64,000 nt of DNA from an uncultured Ruminococcus sp. (GCA_944412525.1 CALYBM010000008.1:1-64000), one strand, 5' to 3'; shown: positions 25,664-34,424, counted from the stretch's first letter. A program made the numbers and translations. Notes: generated from the letters alone by a model not told the origin.

Positions 25664-26869
25664 ATGAGTTTGATAGTTCAGAAATTCGGCGGCAGCTCTG
25701 TTGCCAACGCCGAGCGTGTTATGAATGTTGCAAAAATCGTAACCGACACATTTGCAAAGGGCAACGATGTTGTGGTCGTTGTATCCGCACAGGGTGACAC
25801 TACCGACGACCTTATCGAAAAGGCACAGGAGATTAACCCCAACGCATCAAGAAGAGAAAAAGATATGCTTCTTGCGGCAGGTGAGCAGATTTCAATTTCA
25901 CTTCTTGCTATGGCAATCGAAAAGCTCGGCTACCACGCAGTATCGCTGCTCGGCTGGCAGGCAGGTTTTGAGACCACATCCGCACACACAAGTGCAAGAA
26001 TTAAAAGAGTTGAGGCTTCAAGAATTAAGCGTGAGCTTGACAAAAAGAACATTGTAATTGTTGCTGGCTTCCAGGGCATTTCAAAATACGGTGACATCAC
26101 AACGCTCGGCAGAGGCGGTTCGGATACGAGTGCCGTTGCCATTGCTGCTGCAATGCATGCAGATTTGTGCCAGATTTACACAGATGTTGAGGGCGTCTAC
26201 ACGGCTGACCCGAGAAAAGTTAAAAACGCTAAGAAACTAAAGGAAATTTCATATGATGAAATGCTTGAGCTTGCAACTTTGGGAGCTCAGGTTCTTAACA
26301 ACCGTTCGGTTGAGATGGCTAAAAAATATAACATTGAGCTTGAAGTGCTTTCAAGTATGGCAAAGGCTTCGGGTACTATTGTAAAGGAGAAAACAAAAAT
26401 GGAGAAAATGTTAATCAGCGGTGTTGCTAAAGATACAGAGGTAGCAAGAATTTCTGTTACAGGTATTCCTAATCTTCCCGGTCTTGCTTTTAAGATGTTC
26501 TCAAAGCTTTCGGCTAAGGATATTAATGTTGATATTATCCTCCAGTCTATAGGTCATGACGGTAAAAAGGATATAAGCTTTACAGTAGCAAAAGACAGAG
26601 GAAACGAAGCAGTTGAGTGCCTTAAGGATTATATGGAAAACCTCGGTGCCGCTGAAATCCTTTATGATGACAATGTTGCTAAAATTTCTATTGTCGGTGC
26701 AGGAATGGAAAGCCACGCAGGCGTTGCTACAAAGATGTTTGAGGCTCTCTATGACGCACAGGTTAACATTCAGATGATCAGCACAAGTGAAATCAAGGTT
26801 TCTGTTCTTATCGATGTTGAAGACGCTGACAAGGCTGTTGCCGCTATCCATTCAAAGTTCTTTGATTAA
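25664..26869 (+). CDS. lysC: Aspartate kinase
   Basis: 401 residues, the monofunctional type. It phosphorylates aspartate, the first step to lysine, threonine and methionine. 'VQKFGGSSVANAERVMNVA', 'ERISISL'-like region as 'GEQISISLLAMAIEKLG', 'SRIKRELDKKNIVIVAGFQG', 'TTLGRGGSDTSAVAIAAAM', 'YTDVEGVYTADPRKV'. Two C-terminal ACT domains (about 265-400: 'VARISVTGIPNLPGLAFKMF', 'ISIVGAGMESHAGVATKMFE') are the feedback sites. It is the second gene of hom-lysC and ends in a strong terminator; the intergenic repeat follows. Confidence 0.97.
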   Translation: MSLIVQKFGGSSVANAERVMNVAKIVTDTFAKGNDVVVVVSAQGDTTDDLIEKAQEINPNASRREKDMLLAAGEQISISLLAMAIEKLGYHAVSLLGWQAGFETTSAHTSARIKRVEASRIKRELDKKNIVIVAGFQGISKYGDITTLGRGGSDTSAVAIAAAMHADLCQIYTDVEGVYTADPRKVKNAKKLKEISYDEMLELATLGAQVLNNRSVEMAKKYNIELEVLSSMAKASGTIVKEKTKMEKMLISGVAKDTEVARISVTGIPNLPGLAFKMFSKLSAKDINVDIILQSIGHDGKKDISFTVAKDRGNEAVECLKDYMENLGAAEILYDDNVAKISIVGAGMESHAGVATKMFEALYDAQVNIQMISTSEIKVSVLIDVEDADKAVAAIHSKFFD

Positions 26870-26890
26870 TTTTAATAAAACATTTATTTA

Positions 26891-26922
26891 AATCGGGCAA
26901 GCGGTGCTTGCCCGATTTTTTA
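26891..26922 (+). terminator. Terminator of hom-lysC
   Basis: 12-bp perfect stem AATCGGGCAAGC/GCTTGCCCGATT (26891-26902, 26906-26917) with a 3-base loop, then TTTTTTA. It lies 20 bases after the lysC stop. Confidence 0.9.
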
Positions 26923-27002
26923 CTTTATAGGAAATTGCTCGAAAACGGTCGGGCAAAGAAAGTTTGATAATATTAACCTGTCTGCTAGAACCCCATGTCG
27001 AG
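26921..27002 (+). repeat. Intergenic repeat, copy A (partner at 53285-53365)
   Basis: 82 bases starting TACTTTATAGGAAATTGCTC and ending GTCGAG. The first 40 bases differ from copy B at one position; the second half is looser, with a 1-base indel but conserved CTGTCTGCT and GTCGAG. A small stem GCTCGA/TCGGGC (26937-26942, 26949-26954) is kept in both copies. It lies between the lysC terminator and a second terminator. It has no open frame. Nature unknown. Confidence 0.8.
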
Positions 27003-27016
27003 GCACTCGACTTTTT
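26997..27016 (+). terminator. Second terminator, built on the end of repeat copy A
   Basis: GTCGAG (26997-27002), GCA loop, CTCGAC (27006-27011), then TTTTT. The left arm is the last six bases of the repeat. Confidence 0.65.
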
Positions 27017-27020
27017 ATGT

Positions 27021-27070
27021 AAAAAATCCCTGCAAGCTCTTAAAACCTACAGAGCCTACAGGAATTTTTT
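27021..27070. terminator. Terminator for the MATE gene, between convergent genes
   Basis: 20-base arms (27021-27040 and 27051-27070) pair at about 17 positions around a 10-base loop, with A/T runs at both ends. It lies 15 bases after the MATE stop codon (minus). Confidence 0.75.
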
Positions 27071-27084
27071 AATTTTACCGTTTT

Positions 27085-28428
27085 CTAAATTTTTCTTTTG
27101 TTTTTATAAATTTGATAAGCAATAATACACATGGTTATTTCGGCAACCGACGATATCGGCGTTGCAAGCCCGATATAAAACAGCGATTCAACTCCGATTT
27201 TGCTCATAATATAAACGACAGGTATTCTTACAACAAACGCCCCTATTACCCCCTGAATCATTACAAATACCGTCTTTGAGCACCCGTTGAAAAAGCCTAC
27301 AAAGCAAAACAGCACGGCAGTTAACAAACAGTCAATTGCATATGCTTTCAAATAATCATGCGATGCTGCTATAACACTCGTCTCATTTGAAAAAGCCATA
27401 GACAGTATATCTCCGGCAAAAAACGCAAGCGTACCCATTATGCAGCCCGAAACAAACGCTGTCTTAATGCCGTAGAAAAGAGCCTTGCGTGAACGATCAA
27501 AGCGACCCGCACCGTTATTTTGTGCAACAAACGCAGAAATAGACTGCATATAAGCAGACGCCACGAGCATTAAGAATATGCATACCTTTTCTGCCACTCC
27601 CGCAGCAGCAGATTCCGTTACACCCATGCCGTTTACGACGACCTGAATAAACAAAAAAGAAAATTGAACAAGCAACTCCTGCAGCGCAATAGGTATTCCT
27701 ACCATCAAAATTCGCTGTACGCTTGATTTGTCAAAGCGGATATATTTCAAAGAAAAGTCAAACGGCAGATTTTTTTTGCCTATGAACCAGAGAGAACAAA
27801 TCACGCTGATTGCCTGTGCCGTTACGGTTGCAATAGCCGCACCTACAGCACCGAGTCCGAACACACCTACCAAAACTAAATCTGCGGCAATATTAATTAC
27901 ACACGCAACGGCAACTGTAACAAGCGGTGTTTTTGAGTCGCCGACACCCCTGAAAATAGCACCTATTACATTGTATGCTACAATAAACACCGTTCCGATA
28001 CCGCATATCCGCACATATCCGCTTGTTTGTGCAACCGCTTCCTTAGGAGCGTGCATAATAACCGTTAATATGTCGCTGCTCGGAACAACAATTACGGTAA
28101 CAACAACAGCGACAACGGCAAACACCGCAATGCCGCTGCCGATTCCCTTGCTTGCTCTTTCTCTGTCATTTGAGCCTATAGCATTGCCTACAAAAACGGT
28201 TACTCCCATCGTTAATCCAGTTATAACCATTGTAATCATATTAAGAAGCTGGCTTCCTGTAGCGACCCCCGACTGTTCATTAGTTCCCGCAAACTGTCCC
28301 ACAATAATGAGGTCCGCCGCACCGTACATGGCCTGCAAAAACAAGGCACACAACACAGGAAACGCAAAAGAAATAAGCGATTTAAAAATATTTCCCTGAG
28401 TAAGATTAACTTCTTTTCTATGTTTCAT
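27085..28428 (-). CDS. MATE family efflux transporter, possible guanidinium/cationic compound exporter
   Basis: 447 residues from the ATG at 28428 (MKHRKEVNLTQG), after GGAGAGGAAATC; the frame from 28485 is rejected. About 12 membrane helices in two related halves: 'SLISFAFPVLCALFLQAMYG', 'ADLIIVGQFAGT', 'GAIFRGVGDSKTPL' and second-half 'FVAQNNGAGRFDRSRKALFYG', 'GFFNGCSKTVFVMIQG'. MATE proteins expel cationic compounds or drugs with Na+ or H+. A regulated leader precedes it (28516-28600), which I read as a candidate guanidine-IV switch; if right, guanidinium is the likely inducer and perhaps the substrate. Single-gene unit between terminators. Confidence 0.93.
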   Translation of the reverse strand: MKHRKEVNLTQGNIFKSLISFAFPVLCALFLQAMYGAADLIIVGQFAGTNEQSGVATGSQLLNMITMVITGLTMGVTVFVGNAIGSNDRERASKGIGSGIAVFAVVAVVVTVIVVPSSDILTVIMHAPKEAVAQTSGYVRICGIGTVFIVAYNVIGAIFRGVGDSKTPLVTVAVACVINIAADLVLVGVFGLGAVGAAIATVTAQAISVICSLWFIGKKNLPFDFSLKYIRFDKSSVQRILMVGIPIALQELLVQFSFLFIQVVVNGMGVTESAAAGVAEKVCIFLMLVASAYMQSISAFVAQNNGAGRFDRSRKALFYGIKTAFVSGCIMGTLAFFAGDILSMAFSNETSVIAASHDYLKAYAIDCLLTAVLFCFVGFFNGCSKTVFVMIQGVIGAFVVRIPVVYIMSKIGVESLFYIGLATPISSVAEITMCIIAYQIYKNKRKI

Positions 28429-28515
28429 AAAGATTTCCTCTCCGTAACAATTATATTTAACATAAGGGATAAAACATTGATACACAAAGTATGCCGTAAA
28501 ATACTCTTAATAAAC

Positions 28516-28600
28516 AAAAAGCCGAATAAGAAAACGGGAATTTCACCCGTCATCTTATCCGGCTTATAACTCCGCGGTTATCCACCCTCCGATGCTTCAA
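28516..28600 (-). promoter_or_regulatory. Candidate guanidine-IV (mepA motif) riboswitch with terminator
   Basis: The leader of the MATE transcript starts near 28599. It has a short 5' part with GGAGGGTGGATAACCGCGG and an ATAAC/GTTAT hairpin, then a long terminator stem (28516-28564: AGCCG-ATAAGA-ACGGG with CCCGT-TCTTAT-CGGCT) and TTTTT. Guanidine-IV (mepA) RNAs are known as compact transcription-ON switches before MATE genes of Firmicutes. Gene context, small size and overlap with a terminator fit. The sequence match is from memory; a covariance-model search is needed. Confidence 0.6.
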
Positions 28601-28605
28601 ACGGT

Positions 28606-28634
28606 ATCGTAACAGAAAATGAGAAATAAGTCAA
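28606..28634 (-). promoter_or_regulatory. Promoter of the MATE gene
   Basis: Minus strand: TTGACT (28629-28634), 17-base spacer, TACGAT (28606-28611). Start expected near 28599, just before the leader structure. Confidence 0.8.
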
Positions 28635-28672
28635 GTTAATATTTTATTCACTTAATTTTCACGCTTAAATCG

Positions 28673-28701
28673 TTGAATACTGTAAAATATAATGTTATAA
28701 T
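28673..28701 (+). promoter_or_regulatory. Promoter of the ABC exporter genes
   Basis: TTGAAT (28673-28678), 17-base spacer, TATAAT (28696-28701). About 35 bases before the ATG at 28736. It diverges from the MATE promoter. Confidence 0.7.
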
Positions 28702-28735
28702 GATACAACACCCATAACTAAAAAGGGGAATGTTT

Positions 28736-29437
28736 ATGAATCTTGTAGAATTTAAAAATGTTTATAAGCGTTACACAATGGGAGAAATAACGATTAACGC
28801 TGTTGACGGAATTTCGTTTTGTATTAAGCAGGGTGAATTTGCAATCGTTGTCGGCGCGTCGGGAGCAGGCAAAACGACTGTTCTTAACATTCTCGGAGGA
28901 ATGGACAGCAGCAGCGAAGGCGAAGTTTTTGTAAACAATAAAGATATCAGCAAATTTAACGAAAAGCAGCTTATAGAATACAGAAGATATGATATAGGCT
29001 TTGTGTTTCAGTTTTATAATCTTGTTCAAAATTTGACTGCTAAGGAAAATGTTGAGCTTGCAGCACAAATTTGCAAAAATCCTATGGATAGTGAAAAAGC
29101 TCTTGAGAGCGTAGGTCTGTTGGGTCGAAAAAATAATTTTCCGTCACAACTTTCCGGAGGAGAACAACAGAGGGTATCTATTGCAAGAGCTCTTGCAAAG
29201 CGACCTAAGCTTTTGCTTTGCGATGAGCCAACGGGTGCACTCGACTACAATACAGGCAAGCAAATTTTAAAGCTTTTGCAGGATACCTGCAAAAAAGAAA
29301 AAATGACTGTTGTACTTATCACACACAACGGTGCCATAACACCTATGGCTGACCATATAATCGAGATGAAAAGCGGAAAAATCGTCAGAGATGTGTACAA
29401 TTCTTCACCGAAAAGCATTGACGAAATCGAGTGGTAA
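28736..29437 (+). CDS. ABC transporter ATP-binding protein (LolD/MacB type)
   Basis: 233 residues from the ATG at 28736; the ATG two codons earlier touches the AGGGG site and is less likely. Walker A '[20 protein letters not shown]' (about 40-59), Q-loop '[20 protein letters not shown]', ABC signature '[19 protein letters not shown]', Walker B '[12 protein letters not shown]', H-loop 'VLITHNG'. This subfamily powers FtsX-type permeases that move lipoproteins, peptides or signals across or out of the membrane rather than importing solutes. The permease gene follows directly. Confidence 0.95.
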   Translation: MNLVEFKNVYKRYTMGEITINAVDGISFCIKQGEFAIVVGASGAGKTTVLNILGGMDSSSEGEVFVNNKDISKFNEKQLIEYRRYDIGFVFQFYNLVQNLTAKENVELAAQICKNPMDSEKALESVGLLGRKNNFPSQLSGGEQQRVSIARALAKRPKLLLCDEPTGALDYNTGKQILKLLQDTCKKEKMTVVLITHNGAITPMADHIIEMKSGKIVRDVYNSSPKSIDEIEW

Positions 29438-29489
29438 GCAATAAACTTTTTTATAAGCAAAAATGCGTGACAGCAAGGGATCCAAAGCT

Positions 29490-32400
29490 ATGACAAAATC
29501 TCTAATTAAAAATACATTTCGTGAAATTAAAAATTCAAAAGCACGGTTTATATCCATTATGGCTATAATAGCACTCGGAGTAGGATTTTTGTCGGGAATT
29601 AAGGCAACGGTGCCTTCAATGTATCAACTTTCAGACGACTATTTTAAAAGCCAAAATTTAATGGACTACAGACTTGTTTCTACCATCGGATTTGACAGCG
29701 AAGATATTAAAGCGGTTGAAAATACCGAGGGCGTTTCATCGGTTATGCCATCGTACTACTGCGACCTTCAAACCACAGGTGAGTCAGGAGGAAGTGTAGT
29801 CCGGCTTATTGCCGTACCAAAAGCTTACGGCGACAACAAAGAAATGAACTCCCTTGTATTAAAGGAGGGCAGGCTGCCCGAAAAGAAAAATGAAATAGTT
29901 GTTGAATATGAAACCATTGGCGGAACAAAGCATGAAATAGGAGATAAAATTGTTTTTTCCGAAAATGCGGGTGATTCTGATTTAACCGATCAGCTAAATT
30001 GTTTTGAGTACACGGTTGTCGGCAAGGTGGACTCTCCCCTTTATATTTCTTACCAAAGGGGTACCACTACTATCGGCGACGGCGAAATCAGCGAATTTAT
30101 GTACACCTTGGATGAAAACTTTATAAGCGAGCGTTACACGGAGCTTTATGTAAAGGCTGATTTTTCAAAGGACTGTCAGCCGTACACCGATGAATACGAT
30201 TCGCAGTCGGACAAGCTTTCAAAAGTGTTGGAAAAAACCGCTGACGCACGGTGCACAGCCTTTGACGAGGACATTATTCAAAAGGCAGAAAACGAACTCG
30301 AAGACGCCAAAGCACAGTACAGAGACGAAAAATCCGACGCACAGGCAAAGCTTGACGACGCAAAAAAAGCCCTTGATTCGTCACAATCTGAGTTTGACCG
30401 AAAAATTCTTGATGCACAAGCTGAGCTTGACGATGCAAAAACAGAAATTGAAAACGGATGGGCACAGCTTGAAACCTCGAAAAACGAATATTATGCACAA
30501 ATTTCCGCCGCAGAAGAAGAAATTGCAAATCAGGAAACACAGCTTGAAAACGCACAGGCGGAATATGAAAAATCAAAGGCAGATTTTGAATCACAGACAG
30601 CTCAGGCTCAAGAAAAAATTGACAGCGGTTTTGAACAATATGAAACAGCTTATAATGAATTTAAAACATCACAGGAGCCTTTACTTGTTTCGGCAATACA
30701 GCAGGCAAAACTTGCTGTTGATTCAATAAACAACGCAATAGCAGCCGAAACAGATCCCGATAAAATCTCAGCTCTGAAGCTACAGCTTGAACAGGCTCAA
30801 AATAACCTTGAAAGCCTGAATAAACAATATGAAGATGCCGTTTCGGAATTTGAAAAAACAAAGGAAGAACTTGACTTAATGCAGTCACAGCTTGATAAGA
30901 AAAAGGCGGAGGGGCAGTCAGAGCTTGACGAGGCATATAATCAAATTGAAAACGGAAAAGCTTTGCTTGAAGCGGGAAAAGCCGAGCTTCAAACACAAAA
31001 AAGTGAGGGATACAATAAGCTTTCAGAAGCAGAAAATGAGCTTAATAATGCACAATCACAGTATGATGACGGTGTAAAGGAGCTTGAAGCACAAAAGTCG
31101 GAGGGCAGTCAGAAACTTGCCGATGCAAAACAGGAATACGAATCGGAAAAAGCCAGGGCGGAAGATGAATTTGCAAAAGCCGAAGCAGAAATAAAAGACG
31201 CACAAAAAGAGCTTGATAACCTTTCAAAACCTCAGTGGTATGTATTTACACGAGATGACAATCCGGGATATTCAAGTTTTTCACAAAACGCCGACAGACT
31301 GGATGCCGTGGCAGGCGTATTCCCTATGTTTTTCCTTCTGGTAGCGGTTCTTGTGTGTGTTACAACGATGACCCGTCTTATTGATGAAAAGCGAACGGAA
31401 ATCGGAACGCTCAAGGCACTCGGCTACAGCAATAAGAGCATAATCGGAAAGTTTGTAATTTACTCACTTACCGCGGCTGTTTTGGGAAGCGCAATCGGCA
31501 TAATTCTCGGTATCAGCACTCTTCCGTTTATAATATACAATGCATACCAAATGATGTATTATATCGGTGATATAACTCTTAAGCTTGATTATATCAGCAT
31601 CACAATCGCAACTGCGTCGGCAATTATTTGCACATCAGCCGTTTCAATAGCTGTGTGTATGCGTTCTCTTTCACACAAGCCGGCAGAAGCAATGCGACCC
31701 AAAGCACCGAAAGCAGGCAAGAGAATTATCCTTGAATACATTACTCCCCTGTGGAACAGATTCGGTTTTACGGCTAAGCTTACGGCAAGAAATTTGCTGA
31801 GATATAAGTCAAGACTGTGTATGACGGTAATAGGCGTTGCAGGATGCACGGCTCTCATTGTTTCCGCATTCGGTCTGCTAAACAGCTTTGACCCTCTCAC
31901 AAAAGATCAGTTTGAAACAATCTATAAATATGACGCGGTTGTTGTCCCTGAAAACGGTGGAAGCGAACAAGAGCTTTCATACCTCACCGATGCAGCAGGC
32001 AAAAACAAAAATATAGAAAACTATATGCTTTTTATGCAGCTTGATGCAAGCGTTGAATTCGGTAAACAGATAAAAGATACGGACACTTATATTTCAGTGC
32101 CGCAAAATCCGAACGAACTTGAATCAATTATTTCTCTGCATACACGAAAGTACAAAAACACACTTGATTTAACTGACGACGGCGTGCTGATAAACGAAAA
32201 ACTTTCGGATGAGCTTGGAATAAAAGTCGGCGACACAATAAAACTAAGCTGCAATGAAGGCGAGGCAGAAGTAAAGGTATGCGGCATTTTTGAGCAGTAT
32301 ATTCAGAATTATATTTATATGACTCCAAAGCTTTATACCTCACTGTTCGGCAAAGAAGCTATGTACAATATGCTTGACATTCAGCTTAAAGACACTTCGG

Positions 32401-32909
32401 ATAAAGCCGCGAATTCCTTAAGCTCAGAATTGTTAAGCGACGACAGAATTATCGCCGTATCCTTTATAAAAACAAGCATAGAGGATTTTGAGAATATGCT
32501 TGATTCTTTAAACCTTGTTGTTCTTGTTATGATAATATCTGCGGCGGCACTTGCGTTTGTTGTGCTTTATAATCTTACAAGCATTAATATTGCAGAGCGT
32601 ATGCGTGAAATTGCAACATTTAAGGTTCTGGGCTTTAACAACCGTGAAACAGCGTCATTCATTTACAAGGAAAATATTATTTTAACCTTGCTGGGTATAG
32701 CAGTAGGTCTTGTAATGGGAATATTCCTGACAGGTTTTATCGTTAAAACCGTTGAAGTTGACAACATTATGTTCGGGCGTGACATTTATTTCACATCATT
32801 TATTTTTGCCGCGTTGCTCACATTTATATTCTCTCTGCTCGTAAACGCAGCAATGAGTTTTAAGATAAAATCGGTAAATATGGTGGAAAGTCTTAAAAGC
32901 TTTGAATAA
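29490..32909 (+). CDS. FtsX-like ABC permease with long extracytoplasmic coiled coil
   Basis: 1139 residues from the ATG at 29490 (MTKSLIKNTF, after AAGGGA); an upstream ATG at 29463 has no site. First membrane helix at about 20-40, then an extracytoplasmic MacB-like domain. A long Glu/Lys/Ala/Gln-rich coiled coil follows (about 270-575), with many repeats such as 'ELDDAKTEIENGWAQLE', 'AQLENAQ', 'ELDEAYNQIENGKALLEAGK'. FtsX domain 1 ('RLIDEKRTEIGTLKALGYSN') is at about 610-740, followed by a second extracytoplasmic domain. FtsX domain 2 ('ERMREIATFKVLGFNNRETA') is at about 1015-1135. Known relatives are putative exporters or mechanotransmitters; substrate unknown. It pairs with the ATPase just upstream. 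Confidence 0.92.
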   Translation: MTKSLIKNTFREIKNSKARFISIMAIIALGVGFLSGIKATVPSMYQLSDDYFKSQNLMDYRLVSTIGFDSEDIKAVENTEGVSSVMPSYYCDLQTTGESGGSVVRLIAVPKAYGDNKEMNSLVLKEGRLPEKKNEIVVEYETIGGTKHEIGDKIVFSENAGDSDLTDQLNCFEYTVVGKVDSPLYISYQRGTTTIGDGEISEFMYTLDENFISERYTELYVKADFSKDCQPYTDEYDSQSDKLSKVLEKTADARCTAFDEDIIQKAENELEDAKAQYRDEKSDAQAKLDDAKKALDSSQSEFDRKILDAQAELDDAKTEIENGWAQLETSKNEYYAQISAAEEEIANQETQLENAQAEYEKSKADFESQTAQAQEKIDSGFEQYETAYNEFKTSQEPLLVSAIQQAKLAVDSINNAIAAETDPDKISALKLQLEQAQNNLESLNKQYEDAVSEFEKTKEELDLMQSQLDKKKAEGQSELDEAYNQIENGKALLEAGKAELQTQKSEGYNKLSEAENELNNAQSQYDDGVKELEAQKSEGSQKLADAKQEYESEKARAEDEFAKAEAEIKDAQKELDNLSKPQWYVFTRDDNPGYSSFSQNADRLDAVAGVFPMFFLLVAVLVCVTTMTRLIDEKRTEIGTLKALGYSNKSIIGKFVIYSLTAAVLGSAIGIILGISTLPFIIYNAYQMMYYIGDITLKLDYISITIATASAIICTSAVSIAVCMRSLSHKPAEAMRPKAPKAGKRIILEYITPLWNRFGFTAKLTARNLLRYKSRLCMTVIGVAGCTALIVSAFGLLNSFDPLTKDQFETIYKYDAVVVPENGGSEQELSYLTDAAGKNKNIENYMLFMQLDASVEFGKQIKDTDTYISVPQNPNELESIISLHTRKYKNTLDLTDDGVLINEKLSDELGIKVGDTIKLSCNEGEAEVKVCGIFEQYIQNYIYMTPKLYTSLFGKEAMYNMLDIQLKDTSDKAANSLSSELLSDDRIIAVSFIKTSIEDFENMLDSLNLVVLVMIISAAALAFVVLYNLTSINIAERMREIATFKVLGFNNRETASFIYKENIILTLLGIAVGLVMGIFLTGFIVKTVEVDNIMFGRDIYFTSFIFAALLTFIFSLLVNAAMSFKIKSVNMVESLKSFE

Positions 32910-32930
32910 ATATTTAACAAATTATAAACC

Positions 32931-32980
32931 TAAGGCAAACAGGCAACTCGAGCTTGTTTGCCTTAAATATATATTTTTTT
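32931..32980 (+). terminator. Terminator of the ABC operon
   Basis: TAAGGCAAACAGGC (32931-32944) pairs with GCTTGTTTGCCTTA (32952-32965) with one mismatch; TATATATTTTTTT follows. Confidence 0.8.
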
Positions 32981-33152
32981 GCCTTATTGTATATATTGCA
33001 TTAAATAAACACTTAAAAAATATCCTTTATCAGTGCAAATAATCTTTGATTTTTTAACCGTTATATGTTAAAATTACCTATAAAGGTTACAAATTAGTAA
33101 TTTTTATGTACGCAACAAAATTATGTTACAGTGTAATTGAAAGGATGTTTTT

Positions 33153-34235
33153 TTGAAAGTTTTTGTTTTTAGAAGAATCAATGCAATAATAGTTGCAGTT
33201 GCTGTTCTTTTTACAACTGTTTTTTCATTGTCAATTTTGGCAAGTGCGGCCACAAGCTTTACTCCTCGTCTTACCGCACCTTCATCGACTAATAAATATT
33301 ATTACAGCGATATAAATCCTTTTTATAAGTGGGGATACGGTATGCCAAACTGTACCGCATACGCTTTTGGAAGAGCGTATGAAATACTCGGCACAGAACC
33401 CAAGCTTTCTTGGGGAAACGCTGAGGACTGGTACGGCTACAACAAAACTAACGGCTACTATAGTTACGGTCAAGCCCCAAAAATAGGCGCTGTTGCCTGC
33501 TGGCACTATGACGGAGGCGGCGGTCATGTTGCTGTAGTTGAAAAGATTGAAAACGGACAAATCACATTCTCAAACTCTGCATGGAACGGAACTAATTTTT
33601 ATCTAAGCTATGCAGACACCGATGATAAAAACGCAGGCGGTTCAAGCTGGTGGAATTTTGACGGATATATATATATCAGCGAAACTCTGCAAACTGACGA
33701 TTTTGAAACGGGCATTTACGAAACAAATGTTGACGATTACCTCAATATGCGAAGCGGTGCAGGGACAAGCTACAGTGCAATAGGAGCGATTCCCGACGGA
33801 GTTAAGCTCATCGTTACCAAAACAGACGGAAATTGGGGATATACCTCATATAACGGCACAAAAGGCTGGGTGTGCCTTGATTACTGCATCTATTTATCCT
33901 CATCCCCTGCTACAGAACCTTTAACAACACAACCCGCAACCGCAGCACCTACTACAACAAAACCCGCTGAAACCGAGCCCGCAACCGATTCGACCTCTCA
34001 GGAACCTACAAAGCCGAATACGCCTGACATTCCCGATTCCCCGTCAGGAAGCATAGGTATGGGCGATATTAACTGTGACGGTGCAATAACCATAGCTGAC
34101 GCTACACTTTTACAGAGATATTTAGGCGATCTTGTTAAATTAAGTGATGAACAGATAAGCTATTGTGACTTTGACTCTGACGGTCAAATCTCCGTTATGG
34201 ACTGCACAGCGATTCAAAAATATTTGACATCTTGA
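33153..34235 (+). CDS. Secreted CHAP amidase/peptidase with SH3b and dockerin domains
   Basis: 360 residues. TTG start at 33153, chosen because AAGGA lies 8 bases upstream and no ATG fits. Signal peptide about 1-33 ('LSILASAA'). CHAP domain about 50-175: Cys in 'MPNCTAYAFGRAYEILG' and His in 'GGGHVAVVEKI' form the Cys-His pair that cuts peptidoglycan cross-bridges. SH3b domain about 190-250 ('LNMRSGAGTSYSAIGAIPDG', 'GWVCLDYC'). A Thr/Pro-rich linker follows (about 255-300). A type I dockerin ends the protein, with two calcium loops ('GDINCDGAITIADATLLQRY', 'CDFDSDGQISVMDCTAIQKY'). The dockerin should bind a cohesin on a scaffold protein; none is encoded here. Confidence 0.92.
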   Translation: MKVFVFRRINAIIVAVAVLFTTVFSLSILASAATSFTPRLTAPSSTNKYYYSDINPFYKWGYGMPNCTAYAFGRAYEILGTEPKLSWGNAEDWYGYNKTNGYYSYGQAPKIGAVACWHYDGGGGHVAVVEKIENGQITFSNSAWNGTNFYLSYADTDDKNAGGSSWWNFDGYIYISETLQTDDFETGIYETNVDDYLNMRSGAGTSYSAIGAIPDGVKLIVTKTDGNWGYTSYNGTKGWVCLDYCIYLSSSPATEPLTTQPATAAPTTTKPAETEPATDSTSQEPTKPNTPDIPDSPSGSIGMGDINCDGAITIADATLLQRYLGDLVKLSDEQISYCDFDSDGQISVMDCTAIQKYLTS

Positions 34236-34240
34236 TTTTT

Positions 34241-34275
34241 AAGTGACTCAGATTTATAGTCTGGGTCACTTATGC
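34241..34275 (+). terminator. Possible terminator after the CHAP gene
   Basis: AAGTGACTCAGA (34241-34252) pairs with TCTGGGTCACTT (34260-34271) with one mismatch. The T tract is weak (TATGCTTTTA). Confidence 0.5.
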
Positions 34276-34337
34276 TTTTATTAAATAAAATTTATGTAAA
34301 AATTGCGTAATATAACATTATTTTACAATGTTTATTC

Positions 34338-34366
34338 TTGTTTTATTATGGATTATCTTGTATAAT
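34338..34366 (+). promoter_or_regulatory. Promoter of ppk-pfk
   Basis: TTGTTT (34338-34343), 17-base spacer, TATAAT (34361-34366). This places the transcript start near 34373 and rules out the start codon at 34338. Confidence 0.7.
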
Positions 34367-34424
34367 AACTTTAATTACAGATGCAGATCAGTATAGTAAA
34401 AAATTTAAACAGGCGGTGATTTTT

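Noticed and set aside
30274..31210. Several long antisense and shifted reading frames in this stretch
   Set aside because: They mirror the repetitive codons of the coiled coil in the FtsX permease and show no protein-like pattern or ribosome site.
34338..34424. Longer start for ppk at 34338
   Set aside because: A good promoter (34338-34366) overlaps this stretch, so the transcript starts after it. The TTG at 34425 has a ribosome site and gives the usual PPK1 N-terminus.
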